This document shows positions 44,116 to 50,854 of a DNA stretch of 64,000 bases, piece by piece. Both the position numbers and the translations under genes were made by a program. Where the stretch lies: positions 58,891 through 122,890 of the forward strand of contig NZ_JAHTMR010000014.1 of the NCBI RefSeq assembly GCF_019200975.1, read 5' to 3'. Origin of the DNA: Pseudomonas sp. PD9R. GTDB lineage: Bacteria > Pseudomonadota > Gammaproteobacteria > Pseudomonadales > Pseudomonadaceae. The first letter of the stretch is position 1, and every line of letters starts with the position of its first letter. The notes under the pieces are model-generated. The model was not told where the DNA came from. It did no database searches and saw only the letters and a list, made by a program, of their open reading frames with translations.

Positions 44116-44165
44116 GGTCTTGGCGCTCTCTGAGAGGTCGTTCGAATTCAGTGATGGACGGCGGA

Positions 44166-44939
44166 TTACTGACCGGTGAAGGTCGGCGTGCGCTTTTCCT
44201 GAAAGGCTGCAATGCCTTCGTCGCGGTCGCGGGTGCCGGCCAGGACAGTGAAGGCGTGGCGCTCGAAACGCAGGCCGCTGGCCAGGTCGGTGTCCATGGC
44301 CTTGAGCAATGCTTCCTTGGCCAGCCGCACGGCCAGTGGTGCTTTGCCGGCAATATTGCGGGCGATCTGTACGGCGCGTTCGACGGTGAATTCCGGCTGG
44401 GTCACTTCGCTGACCAGGCCAGCGCGTTGTGCCTGACGGGCGTCGATTGGCTCACCGGTCAACACCATTTGCATGGCCATGGATTTGCCGACGGCGCGCA
44501 GCAGGCGTTGGGTGCCTCCGGCGCCGGGCATGATCCCGAGGTTGATTTCCGGCTGGCCGAAACGGGCGTCTTCGCCGGCAACGATGATGTCGGCGTGCAT
44601 CGCCAGTTCGCAGCCGCCACCGAGGGCAAAGCCGTTGACCGCGGCAATCAGCGGTTTGCTGAAGCGGGTGATGGCCTGCCACGACGCCTGGCGCGGGTCG
44701 TCGAGGATGCCGACAAGATCGCGTTCGGCCATTTCCTTGATGTCGGCGCCAGCGGCGAAGGCCTTGCGACTGCCGGTGATCACTACCGCGCGGGTATCGG
44801 CATCGGCTTGTGCGGCGCTCAATTCGTCCGCCAGTTCGCCCAGCAGTTGGGTGTTCAAGGCATTCAAGGCTTGCGGGCGCTGCAAGGTAATCAGGCGGAC
44901 GCCGGGCTCGATCAGTTCGACGGCAAGGGTTAGAGGCAT
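44166..44939 (-). CDS. paaF: PaaF: 2,3-dehydroadipyl-CoA hydratase
   Basis: Enoyl-CoA hydratase of 257 residues. Both hydratase glutamates are in place, in NGFALGGGCELAMHADI and FGQPEINLGIMPGAGGTQRL, along with SRKAFAAGADIKEM. It hydrates 2,3-dehydroadipyl-CoA for PaaH. The ATG at 44939 is chosen over a GTG at 44999 because of length and ribosome site. It heads the operon and diverges from paaY across a 349-base AT-rich promoter region. Confidence 0.93.
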   Translation of the reverse strand: MPLTLAVELIEPGVRLITLQRPQALNALNTQLLGELADELSAAQADADTRAVVITGSRKAFAAGADIKEMAERDLVGILDDPRQASWQAITRFSKPLIAAVNGFALGGGCELAMHADIIVAGEDARFGQPEINLGIMPGAGGTQRLLRAVGKSMAMQMVLTGEPIDARQAQRAGLVSEVTQPEFTVERAVQIARNIAGKAPLAVRLAKEALLKAMDTDLASGLRFERHAFTVLAGTRDRDEGIAAFQEKRTPTFTGQ

Positions 44940-45031
44940 GGCAGATGCCCTCACGGTGCGCGCTCGGCGGTGATGCCGGCTTGTTATTGGATCGACCACA
45001 GGGGCCGGTTTTGCCCGAGTATACCTGTAAC

Positions 45032-45246
45032 GTGATACGTAAATGCAATACTAAAATTGATTTAATGTGTCTTATTGGTGTGAGTTTGGTTTTATAAGGC
45101 AGCTTTTTTGTGAAGGGGAACTGAGAGGATTAACCATATTTTATTGGTTTAAAGGCTCTTTCAGGCCACTTGCAGCGACTGACTGGCCGGCTGCATTTCA
45201 AGTGATACGGTTTTTTGTCTTTGTGCTGGTAAAAGCGATGTGATAC
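45032..45246. promoter_or_regulatory. paaF/paaY divergent control region with GTGATAC motifs
   Basis: GTGATAC occurs at 45032-45038 on the paaF side and twice before paaY, at 45202-45208 and 45240-45246, 38 bases apart start to start. The related CGATACA arms flank the paaA promoter. These shared motifs are the best candidates for PaaX binding. The rest of the 44940-45288 gap is AT-rich and holds no gene. Confidence 0.5.
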
Positions 45247-45288
45247 AAAATAGGCCATTATCGGCATCGCTTTGTGAAGGAACCTTCC

Positions 45289-45876
45289 ATGACCTGCTAC
45301 AGCCTTGATGGCCTGACCCCGGTGGTTGATCCGAGCGCCTATGTGCATCCGTCCGCCGTGCTGATCGGTGACGTGATCGTCGGCCCGCATTGCTACGTCG
45401 GGCCCCTGGCGAGCCTGCGCGGTGACTTCGGGCGGATCGTGCTGGAGGAGGGTGCCAACCTGCAGGACACCTGCGTGATGCACGGTTTTCCGGACAGCGA
45501 CACCGTGGTCGAGCGCAATGGCCACATCGGCCACGGCGCGGTGTTGCACGGTTGCCGGATCGGCACCGATGCACTGGTGGGCATGAATGCAGTGGTGATG
45601 GACAACGCACGGATCGGCCCGCGCTCATTCGTGTCGGCGGCGGCGTTCGTCAAGGCCGGTTTTGAGTGTCCCGAACAGTCGCTGGTCATGGGCGCACCCG
45701 CCAGCATCAAGCGCACGCTCAGCGATCAGGAAGTGGCGTGGAAACAGGCGGGCACCCGCGAGTATCAAGCGTTGGCCAAGCGTTGCCTGGAACAGATGCA
45801 AGCCTGCGAACCGTTGACCGAACCGGAAGCGGATCGCCCGCGCATCAGCGACAGCGGCCTTCGACCAAAAGGCTGA
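45289..45876 (+). CDS. paaY: PaaY: hexapeptide-repeat thioesterase
   Basis: Left-handed beta-helix protein of 195 residues from the gamma-carbonic-anhydrase-like group; PaaY hydrolyses stalled CoA esters in the pathway. Hexapeptide repeats run through YVHPSAVLIGDVIVGPHCYVGP and the metal-site histidines fall in VMHGF and HIGHGAVLHG. The ATG at 45289 follows GAAGGAACC. It is followed by a palindrome and then paaX, the E. coli paaXY pair in reversed order. Confidence 0.92.
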   Translation: MTCYSLDGLTPVVDPSAYVHPSAVLIGDVIVGPHCYVGPLASLRGDFGRIVLEEGANLQDTCVMHGFPDSDTVVERNGHIGHGAVLHGCRIGTDALVGMNAVVMDNARIGPRSFVSAAAFVKAGFECPEQSLVMGAPASIKRTLSDQEVAWKQAGTREYQALAKRCLEQMQACEPLTEPEADRPRISDSGLRPKG

Positions 45877-45881
45877 CCCCT

Positions 45882-45966
45882 GTAGGAGCTGCCGCAGGCT
45901 GCGATCTTTTGATCTGGATTTTAAAAAAAACAAAATCAAAAGATCGCAGCCTTCGGCAGCTTCTAC
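45882..45966. repeat. Intergenic palindrome between paaY and paaX
   Basis: GTAGGAGCTGCCGCAGGCTG at 45882 and inverted CGGCAGCTTCTAC to 45966, with GATCTTTTGATC/AATCAAAAGATC arms and a poly-A centre. Confidence 0.88.
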
Positions 45967-46011
45967 ATGGATTTTAGGTATATTCCTTTTCTTTTTTAGC
46001 TCGGTACGCCC

Positions 46012-46935
46012 ATGTCGTCCCTGACACCGTTGAACCATTTGATTACGCGCTTCCAGGAGCAGACGCCGATTCGCGCCAGTTCCTTGATCATTACGTTGTA
46101 CGGTGATGCCATCGAACCCCATGGCGGTACTGTGTGGCTGGGCAGCCTGATTCAATTGCTCGAACCGATCGGCATCAACGAACGGCTGATCCGCACCTCG
46201 ATTTTTCGCCTGACCAAGGAAGGCTGGCTGACCGCCGAAAAGGTTGGGCGGCGCAGTTACTACAGCCTGACCGGCACCGGGCGCCGGCGTTTCGACAAGG
46301 CGTTCAAGCGGGTCTACAGCACCAGCATGCCGGCGTGGGATGGTTCCTGGTGCCTGGTGATGCTCTCGCAACTGACCCAGGACAAGCGCAAACAAGTGCG
46401 CGAAGAACTGGAATGGCTAGGTTTTGGTGCGATCTCGCCAGCGGTGCTGGCCTGCCCACGCAGCGACCGCACTGACGTCAACGCGACGTTGCTCGACCTC
46501 GGCGCCCTGGAAGAAACTATCGTCTTCGAAACCACCGCCCAGGACGTACTCGCCTCCAAGGCCCTGCGTCTGCAAGTGCGCGAGAGCTGGAACATCGAAG
46601 AGCTGGCGACCCATTACAGCGAATTCATCCAACTGTTCCGACCGCTCTGGCAAGCGCTTCGCGAGCAGGAAAACCTGCAACCGGCCGACTGCTTCCTGGC
46701 ACGGATCCTGCTGATTCACGAGTACCGAAAACTGCTGTTGCGCGACCCGCAATTGCCGGACGAGTTGTTACCCGGTGATTGGGAAGGGCGTGCGGCCCGG
46801 CAGTTGTGCCGCAATATTTACCGTTTGATCTACGCCAAGGCCGAAGAGTGGCTCAACTCTGCTCTGGAAACGGCCGATGGTCCGTTGCCGGATGTGGGCG
46901 AAAGCTTTTACCGGCGGTTTGGCGGACTGAAATAG
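46012..46935 (+). CDS. paaX: PaaX: phenylacetyl-CoA-responsive repressor
   Basis: GntR-like winged-helix repressor of the paa genes, released by phenylacetyl-CoA. The 307 residues show the N-terminal PaaX domain (PIRASSLIITLYGDAIEPHGGTVWLGSLI, then LIRTSIFRLTKEGWLTAEKVGRRSYYSLT) and the C-terminal effector domain with DCFLARILLIHEYRKLLLRDP. The ATG at 46012 is the only good start. Probable operators lie before paaA, paaF and paaY. Confidence 0.95.
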   Translation: MSSLTPLNHLITRFQEQTPIRASSLIITLYGDAIEPHGGTVWLGSLIQLLEPIGINERLIRTSIFRLTKEGWLTAEKVGRRSYYSLTGTGRRRFDKAFKRVYSTSMPAWDGSWCLVMLSQLTQDKRKQVREELEWLGFGAISPAVLACPRSDRTDVNATLLDLGALEETIVFETTAQDVLASKALRLQVRESWNIEELATHYSEFIQLFRPLWQALREQENLQPADCFLARILLIHEYRKLLLRDPQLPDELLPGDWEGRAARQLCRNIYRLIYAKAEEWLNSALETADGPLPDVGESFYRRFGGLK

Positions 46936-47019
46936 CACGTCATTGTTCAAGGACCCGAAGCACCCCGATGTCGTGTGGATTGACGTAGACAATAAAAATA
47001 AGCCTGCGCGAGGCCTGAC

Positions 47020-47934
47020 ATGATTTCTACAATTGCACAGCGCCAAAATGGGTTCGATCAGTGGATCCATCAGATCAACCAGATTTGCGGTGCGTTCAAC
47101 GCTCAGCCGCTGGGCGGCGGGTTTGCCGGCCAGATCCGCGAGTACCACAGCGATGCGCTCAAGATCAGCGTCGTCGATGCCTGCCAGGCGCGGCTCTTTC
47201 GCACGCCGCAGGAAGTCGCGGCGGGCGAGGGCGGCAAATATTTTGCGGTGTTCCAGCTCGATGGTACGGCGGGCATGGCCCAGGGCGACGATAAGGCGAT
47301 GTTGTCGGCTGGCGACATCACACTGATCGATGCGTCAAAGCCCAGTGACTTTACCTACAGCGAAAACTCCCGGCAGTTGTCGCTGATCCTGCCGTATCAA
47401 CTGGTCGAGCAAACCCTGCGCTTCAACCAGGTCAAGTGCGGCCAGCGCATCGCCGGGACATCGCCCATCGCGATGTTGTCGCACCGCTTGATCCTTGATG
47501 CCACTCGCCAGCCAAACCTGAGCCGCCAGGAAAGCGAAGCGACGCTGGAAGCGGTGGTCAGCCTGTTGCGCCCGGCCATCAGCCAGGCTGACGACAGCTC
47601 GGATTTGCACGAGCGCACGTTCCGCAAAACCCTGGGTTTTATTGACCAGCACATTCGCTCGGAAGAGCTGTGTCCGGAATGGCTGGCGCGGGAAGTCGGC
47701 ATGTCCACCCGAGGCCTGTACCGGATGTTTGCCAAGAAGGGGCTGGTGGTCGCGCGTTACATCAAGAACCGTCGGCTGGACCTGTGCGCCGAATCCCTGC
47801 GTCAATCGAGCAAGGAACAGAAGTTGTCGGTGTTGGGGTATTCGTGGGGGTTTTCCGATTCGAGCTATTTCTCGACGGCATTCAAATCGCGCTTCGGTAT
47901 CGCGCCGGGGGAGTACCGCAAGCAGCATGCTTAA
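47020..47934 (+). CDS. feaR: FeaR-like AraC regulator of aromatic-amine use
   Basis: AraC/XylS-type activator of 304 residues, the length of FeaR. The N-terminal half resembles FeaR (WIHQINQICGAFNAQ, YFAVFQLDGTAGMAQ, AGDITLIDASKP). The C-terminal double helix-turn-helix reads EWLAREVGMSTRGLYRMFAKKGL and LGYSWGFSDSSYFSTAFKSRFGIAPGEYR. In E. coli FeaR activates tynA and feaB for phenylethylamine and tyramine. Placement between paaX and an amine oxidase supports this. A phenylacetaldehyde dehydrogenase gene is not nearby. Confidence 0.8.
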   Translation: MISTIAQRQNGFDQWIHQINQICGAFNAQPLGGGFAGQIREYHSDALKISVVDACQARLFRTPQEVAAGEGGKYFAVFQLDGTAGMAQGDDKAMLSAGDITLIDASKPSDFTYSENSRQLSLILPYQLVEQTLRFNQVKCGQRIAGTSPIAMLSHRLILDATRQPNLSRQESEATLEAVVSLLRPAISQADDSSDLHERTFRKTLGFIDQHIRSEELCPEWLAREVGMSTRGLYRMFAKKGLVVARYIKNRRLDLCAESLRQSSKEQKLSVLGYSWGFSDSSYFSTAFKSRFGIAPGEYRKQHA

Positions 47935-47957
47935 TATTTCACTGAAGAAACAAATAA

Positions 47958-48054
47958 CCCTGTAGGAGTGAGCCTGCTCGCGATGAGGGCAGTACATCCA
48001 GCATTCATGTTGAATGTTCCGCCGCCATCGTGAGCCGGCTCGCTCCTACAGGGA
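47958..48054. repeat. Intergenic palindromic repeat, GCGAGC/GCTCGC type
   Basis: CCTGTAGGAGTGAGCCTGCT and the inverted AGCCGGCTCGCTCCTACAGG face each other about 50 bases apart between the convergent feaR and anti-sigma genes. Confidence 0.8.
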
Positions 48055-48073
48055 TTTTTGTGTGATCGATAAC

Positions 48074-48820
48074 TTACGGCTTGAGCAACTGACTGAACGC
48101 CTCCAGCTCACTTTTCTCCACATCGGAAACCAGCACAAAGCGCATGTGGTTCTCTTGCCAGGACACTACGTTAAAGCCGCGTATCGCCTGACTCTGCGGC
48201 GGCTTGTCGGCCTCCTGCGTGGGCAGGATAAACACATTGATAATGTGCTTGTTGCGTCCATAACTCAGGGCCGCGGTGGTCTGGTGTTGCAGATAATCCA
48301 GGCGCCCACCCAGCAACGGAAATCCCTGAGTCGCGTAATCGAACACCGGCGGCGAAAAGTCGAGTTTGCCAGTGAACCAGGGCTTCACGGTATGGCGGTC
48401 GGACGAAACCACATCGTTCAAATGCTCGCCCATCAACGAGCGAACATGGCTGGAAACCGCCTCATCCATCAACGGCTGTTCGCTGGCCGGCGTCGCGACA
48501 TAAAGCACCATGGCCAGGGCCAGCGCAGCTGCTGAAAAAACCGGTGCGAACCAGGTTCGCCATCGCGCAATGGTGCGAGTTGCCGGGGCAGCAGGCGCAA
48601 CGGCGGCGAATACACTGGCCGTCAACGATGCCGGCGCTGCGTAATACGGTGCATGGCGCTTCACGCTAACCATTAGCCGCTTCGCCTGATCCTGCAGCCG
48701 CGCACACTCGGTGCACCCGGCCAAATGCCCGGCCACGTCCGCAGCCGTCGGCGGATCAAGTTCTTCGTCCAGATAGCCCTGCATCAGCCTCTGGCAAACC
48801 GTGCACTGGAGTTCATTCAT
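48074..48820 (-). CDS. Zinc-finger anti-sigma factor
   Basis: Single-pass inner-membrane protein of 248 residues. The N-terminal zf-HC2 anti-sigma domain holds LQCTVCQRLMQGYLDEELD and the ligand motif HLAGCTEC (His-X3-Cys-X2-Cys). One helix follows at about 86-107 (WFAPVFSAAALALAMVLYVA), then a periplasmic domain of about 140 residues. It overlaps the sigma-factor stop by 8 bases and so would hold that factor inactive until a redox or envelope signal is sensed. The signal is not deducible, although a neighbouring cupredoxin hints at copper or oxidant. Confidence 0.85.
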   Translation of the reverse strand: MNELQCTVCQRLMQGYLDEELDPPTAADVAGHLAGCTECARLQDQAKRLMVSVKRHAPYYAAPASLTASVFAAVAPAAPATRTIARWRTWFAPVFSAAALALAMVLYVATPASEQPLMDEAVSSHVRSLMGEHLNDVVSSDRHTVKPWFTGKLDFSPPVFDYATQGFPLLGGRLDYLQHQTTAALSYGRNKHIINVFILPTQEADKPPQSQAIRGFNVVSWQENHMRFVLVSDVEKSELEAFSQLLKP

Positions 48821-49325
48821 GATCGTGCAACTTCAATAGTTCGAGCTTGAGCATGGCGCGAGCCCTGGCCAGTCTCGACATGACGGTGCCGATGGGAATG
48901 TCGACCACCAGGGCGATGTCCTTGTAGGGCATGTCTTCGAGTTCCTTCAGCACAATTACCTCCCGAAACGCTGGCGGCAGGGCGCGCAGGGCTTGCTGGA
49001 TCTGCGCTGCATTTTCTGTGTGAATGGCCAACAGTTCCGGGGTTTGGCTATGGCTCAGTGCCTCGCTTCCTTCGCAAAACCCGTCATCGAAAGCGACCCA
49101 GTGGTGTCCGGCCGAGGCCTTGAGCCAGGTGTAGCTTTCATTGCGCACGATGGTCAGAAACCAGGCTTTGGCGTTGCCGTCGGCGAAGCGGTGCAAAAAC
49201 CTGAAAGCGCGCAGGGCGCTTTCCTGCACGACATCGCGCGCGGCGCTGTCGTTGCCGGTGAGCCAGCGCGCGAGGTTGTAGGCGGCGTCCAGGTGGGGCG
49301 CAAACAATTCCTCAAATCGCTTCAT
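48813..49325 (-). CDS. ECF sigma factor (RpoE-like)
   Basis: ECF sigma factor of 170 residues, unlike the FecI type. Region 2 reads GNDSAARDVVQESALRAFRFLHRF with the following AKAWFLTIVRNESYTWL, and region 4 reads LKELEDMPYKDIALVVDIPIGTVMSRLARARAML. It is followed by its anti-sigma gene and faces a phosphoesterase-cupredoxin operon. Identical promoter-like elements on both sides of the shared gap suggest it reads its own promoter and the facing one. Confidence 0.88.
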   Translation of the reverse strand: MKRFEELFAPHLDAAYNLARWLTGNDSAARDVVQESALRAFRFLHRFADGNAKAWFLTIVRNESYTWLKASAGHHWVAFDDGFCEGSEALSHSQTPELLAIHTENAAQIQQALRALPPAFREVIVLKELEDMPYKDIALVVDIPIGTVMSRLARARAMLKLELLKLHDHE

Positions 49326-49349
49326 AGTGGTTCCCGCACTGTCCCACCT

Positions 49350-49380
49350 CTATAACCGTGCAGCGTTGCGGTTTATTCCC
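49350..49380 (-). promoter_or_regulatory. Predicted ECF promoter driving the sigma/anti-sigma pair
   Basis: On the minus strand GGGAATAAAC (49380-49371), 13 bases, then GGTTATAG (49357-49350), 25 bases before the sigma ATG. The GGAATAAA-type -35 resembles ECF promoters; the spacing is identical to that of the facing copy. Confidence 0.6.
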
Positions 49381-49402
49381 GGGGAAAAATATTTTTTCGA
49401 CG

Positions 49403-49433
49403 GGGAATAAACACCCGTCCGGCCAGGTTTTAC
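49403..49433 (+). promoter_or_regulatory. Predicted ECF promoter driving the phosphoesterase-cupredoxin operon
   Basis: GGGAATAAAC (49403-49412), 13 bases, then GGTTTTAC (49426-49433), 45 bases before the phosphoesterase ATG. It mirrors the element at 49350-49380 base for base in the -35 and in spacing. Confidence 0.6.
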
Positions 49434-49478
49434 CTCGTGTCAGTTTCATCACTGTAGCTCTCCAGCGAGGCAAACCCG

Positions 49479-50447
49479 ATGGACATTCATTCAAAACACC
49501 AACGACGGTTCGACGGCCCGTTGAACCCTGATCGCCGAACCTTGCTCAAGTGTTCGGCATGGGCCGGGGCGGGCGTCATCTGGGCCCTGAGCGGCGGTAT
49601 TCCCCGGGCTTTCGCACTGGATGAGGCGGGTAACGTTTCCGACCCCAAGGCGTTGGCCAGTACGTTCCACTTCGTGCAGATCAGCGACTCGCACATCGGT
49701 TTCAACAAGGAGGCCAACCCGGAACCTGTGAAAACCTTGCAGGTGGCCATCGACAAGGTCATCGCGCTGCCAAAACGGCCGTCGCTGATCCTGCACACCG
49801 GCGATATCACCCACCTGTCCAAACCCGAAGAGTTCGACACCGCCGCGCAGTTGCTCAAAGGCTTGCCTTCTACCGTGCACTACGTGCCGGGCGAGCATGA
49901 CACCCTCGACGAGGGCGGCGGCAAGCTCTATCTGCAACGTTACGGCAAGGGCACCAAAGGCAATGGCTGGTACAGCTTCGATGACCACGGCGTGCATTTC
50001 ATTGCGCTGGTGAATGTCTTCAATTTTCAGGCGGGCCATGAAGCGACCTTGGGCACCGATCAACTGGCCTGGCTGGCCGATGACTTGCGCGCGGTGTCGA
50101 GCAGCACGCCCATCGTGGTGTTTACCCATATTCCGTTGTGGACGGTTTATCAGCCGTGGGGTTGGGGCACCGAGGACGGCGACCAGGCGATTGCCATGCT
50201 GCGCAAGTACGGTTCGGTGACGGTGCTGAACGGGCATATCCATCAGGTCATTCAGAAGGTCGAAGGCAATATCACCTTCCACACCGCTCGGGGCACGGCT
50301 TACCCACAGCCTGCACCGGGTGCGGCACCCACACCAGGGCCGATGACGGTCGCGGCCGATCAACTGCGCAATTATCTGGGGATCACCGACGTGCGAGCGA
50401 CGCAGGGCGATCATCCGCTGGCATTGATCGATTCGACACTGGTTTAG
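49479..50447 (+). CDS. Tat-exported metallophosphoesterase
   Basis: Periplasmic calcineurin-like phosphoesterase of 322 residues. A twin-arginine signal (DRRTLLKCSAWAGAGVIWAL) ends near ALDEAG. Metal-binding motifs appear in order: DSHIG (Asp-X-His), GDITH, PGEHD where GNH(D/E) is usual, THIP and NGHIH. The GNHD Asn is replaced by Glu, which is uncommon. The first gene of a two-gene operon with a cupredoxin 14 bases downstream, it is driven by a predicted ECF promoter. Its substrate is unknown. Confidence 0.87.
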   Translation: MDIHSKHQRRFDGPLNPDRRTLLKCSAWAGAGVIWALSGGIPRAFALDEAGNVSDPKALASTFHFVQISDSHIGFNKEANPEPVKTLQVAIDKVIALPKRPSLILHTGDITHLSKPEEFDTAAQLLKGLPSTVHYVPGEHDTLDEGGGKLYLQRYGKGTKGNGWYSFDDHGVHFIALVNVFNFQAGHEATLGTDQLAWLADDLRAVSSSTPIVVFTHIPLWTVYQPWGWGTEDGDQAIAMLRKYGSVTVLNGHIHQVIQKVEGNITFHTARGTAYPQPAPGAAPTPGPMTVAADQLRNYLGITDVRATQGDHPLALIDSTLV

Positions 50448-50461
50448 GGGGAGGGGATCGG

Positions 50462-50770
50462 ATGAAAACGCGAGTATTAGCCGTTTTCTGCCTGATGCTA
50501 TCGACGCCGGTTTGGGCTCAGGAGGTGAAGATCGATATCAAGGAATTCATGTTCGGGCCCAAGGATTTGACCGTGGCCGTGGGCGACAAAGTGACGTGGG
50601 TGAACGACGACGAGATCCCGCACACCGTGGCGGAAACCCACAAACTGTTTCGCTCCGGGGCGCTGGATACGAGTGACAGTTTTTCCTGGGTGTTCAACAC
50701 GCCGGGGGAGTTTGAGTATTTTTGTGCGCTGCATCCGCAGATGATCGGGAAGATTGTGGTTCGCCAGTAG
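50462..50770 (+). CDS. Small periplasmic cupredoxin
   Basis: Blue-copper protein of 102 residues with a Sec signal (VLAVFCLMLSTPVWAQ). All type-1 copper ligands are visible: His54 in EIPHTV, Cys88, His91 and Met94 in CALHPQM. It resembles the amicyanin/pseudoazurin group in size and could carry electrons or bind copper. It starts 14 bases after the phosphoesterase stop with GGGGAGGGGA as ribosome site. The amine oxidase next door is a copper enzyme, but it is convergent and separated by a palindrome. Confidence 0.88.
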   Translation: MKTRVLAVFCLMLSTPVWAQEVKIDIKEFMFGPKDLTVAVGDKVTWVNDDEIPHTVAETHKLFRSGALDTSDSFSWVFNTPGEFEYFCALHPQMIGKIVVRQ

Positions 50771-50852
50771 ATCAAAAGATCGCAGCCTGCGGCAGCTCCT
50801 ACAGGGAAATGCATTCACAATGTAGGAGCTGCCGCAGGCTGCGATCTTTTGC
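50771..50852. repeat. Intergenic palindrome, outward-facing halves
   Basis: GATCAAAAGATCGCAGCCTG...GGCAGCTCCTAC and TGTAGGAGCTGCCGCAGGCT...GATCTTTTGC are placed between the convergent cupredoxin and amine oxidase genes and start at the cupredoxin stop. Confidence 0.88.
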
Positions 50853-50854
50853 TT

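Noticed and set aside
42181..44133. Long plus-strand frame of 650 codons opposite paaH and paaG
   Set aside because: Shadow of two certain genes in GC-rich DNA; its composition is Gln/Arg/Gly/Val-rich with no domain.
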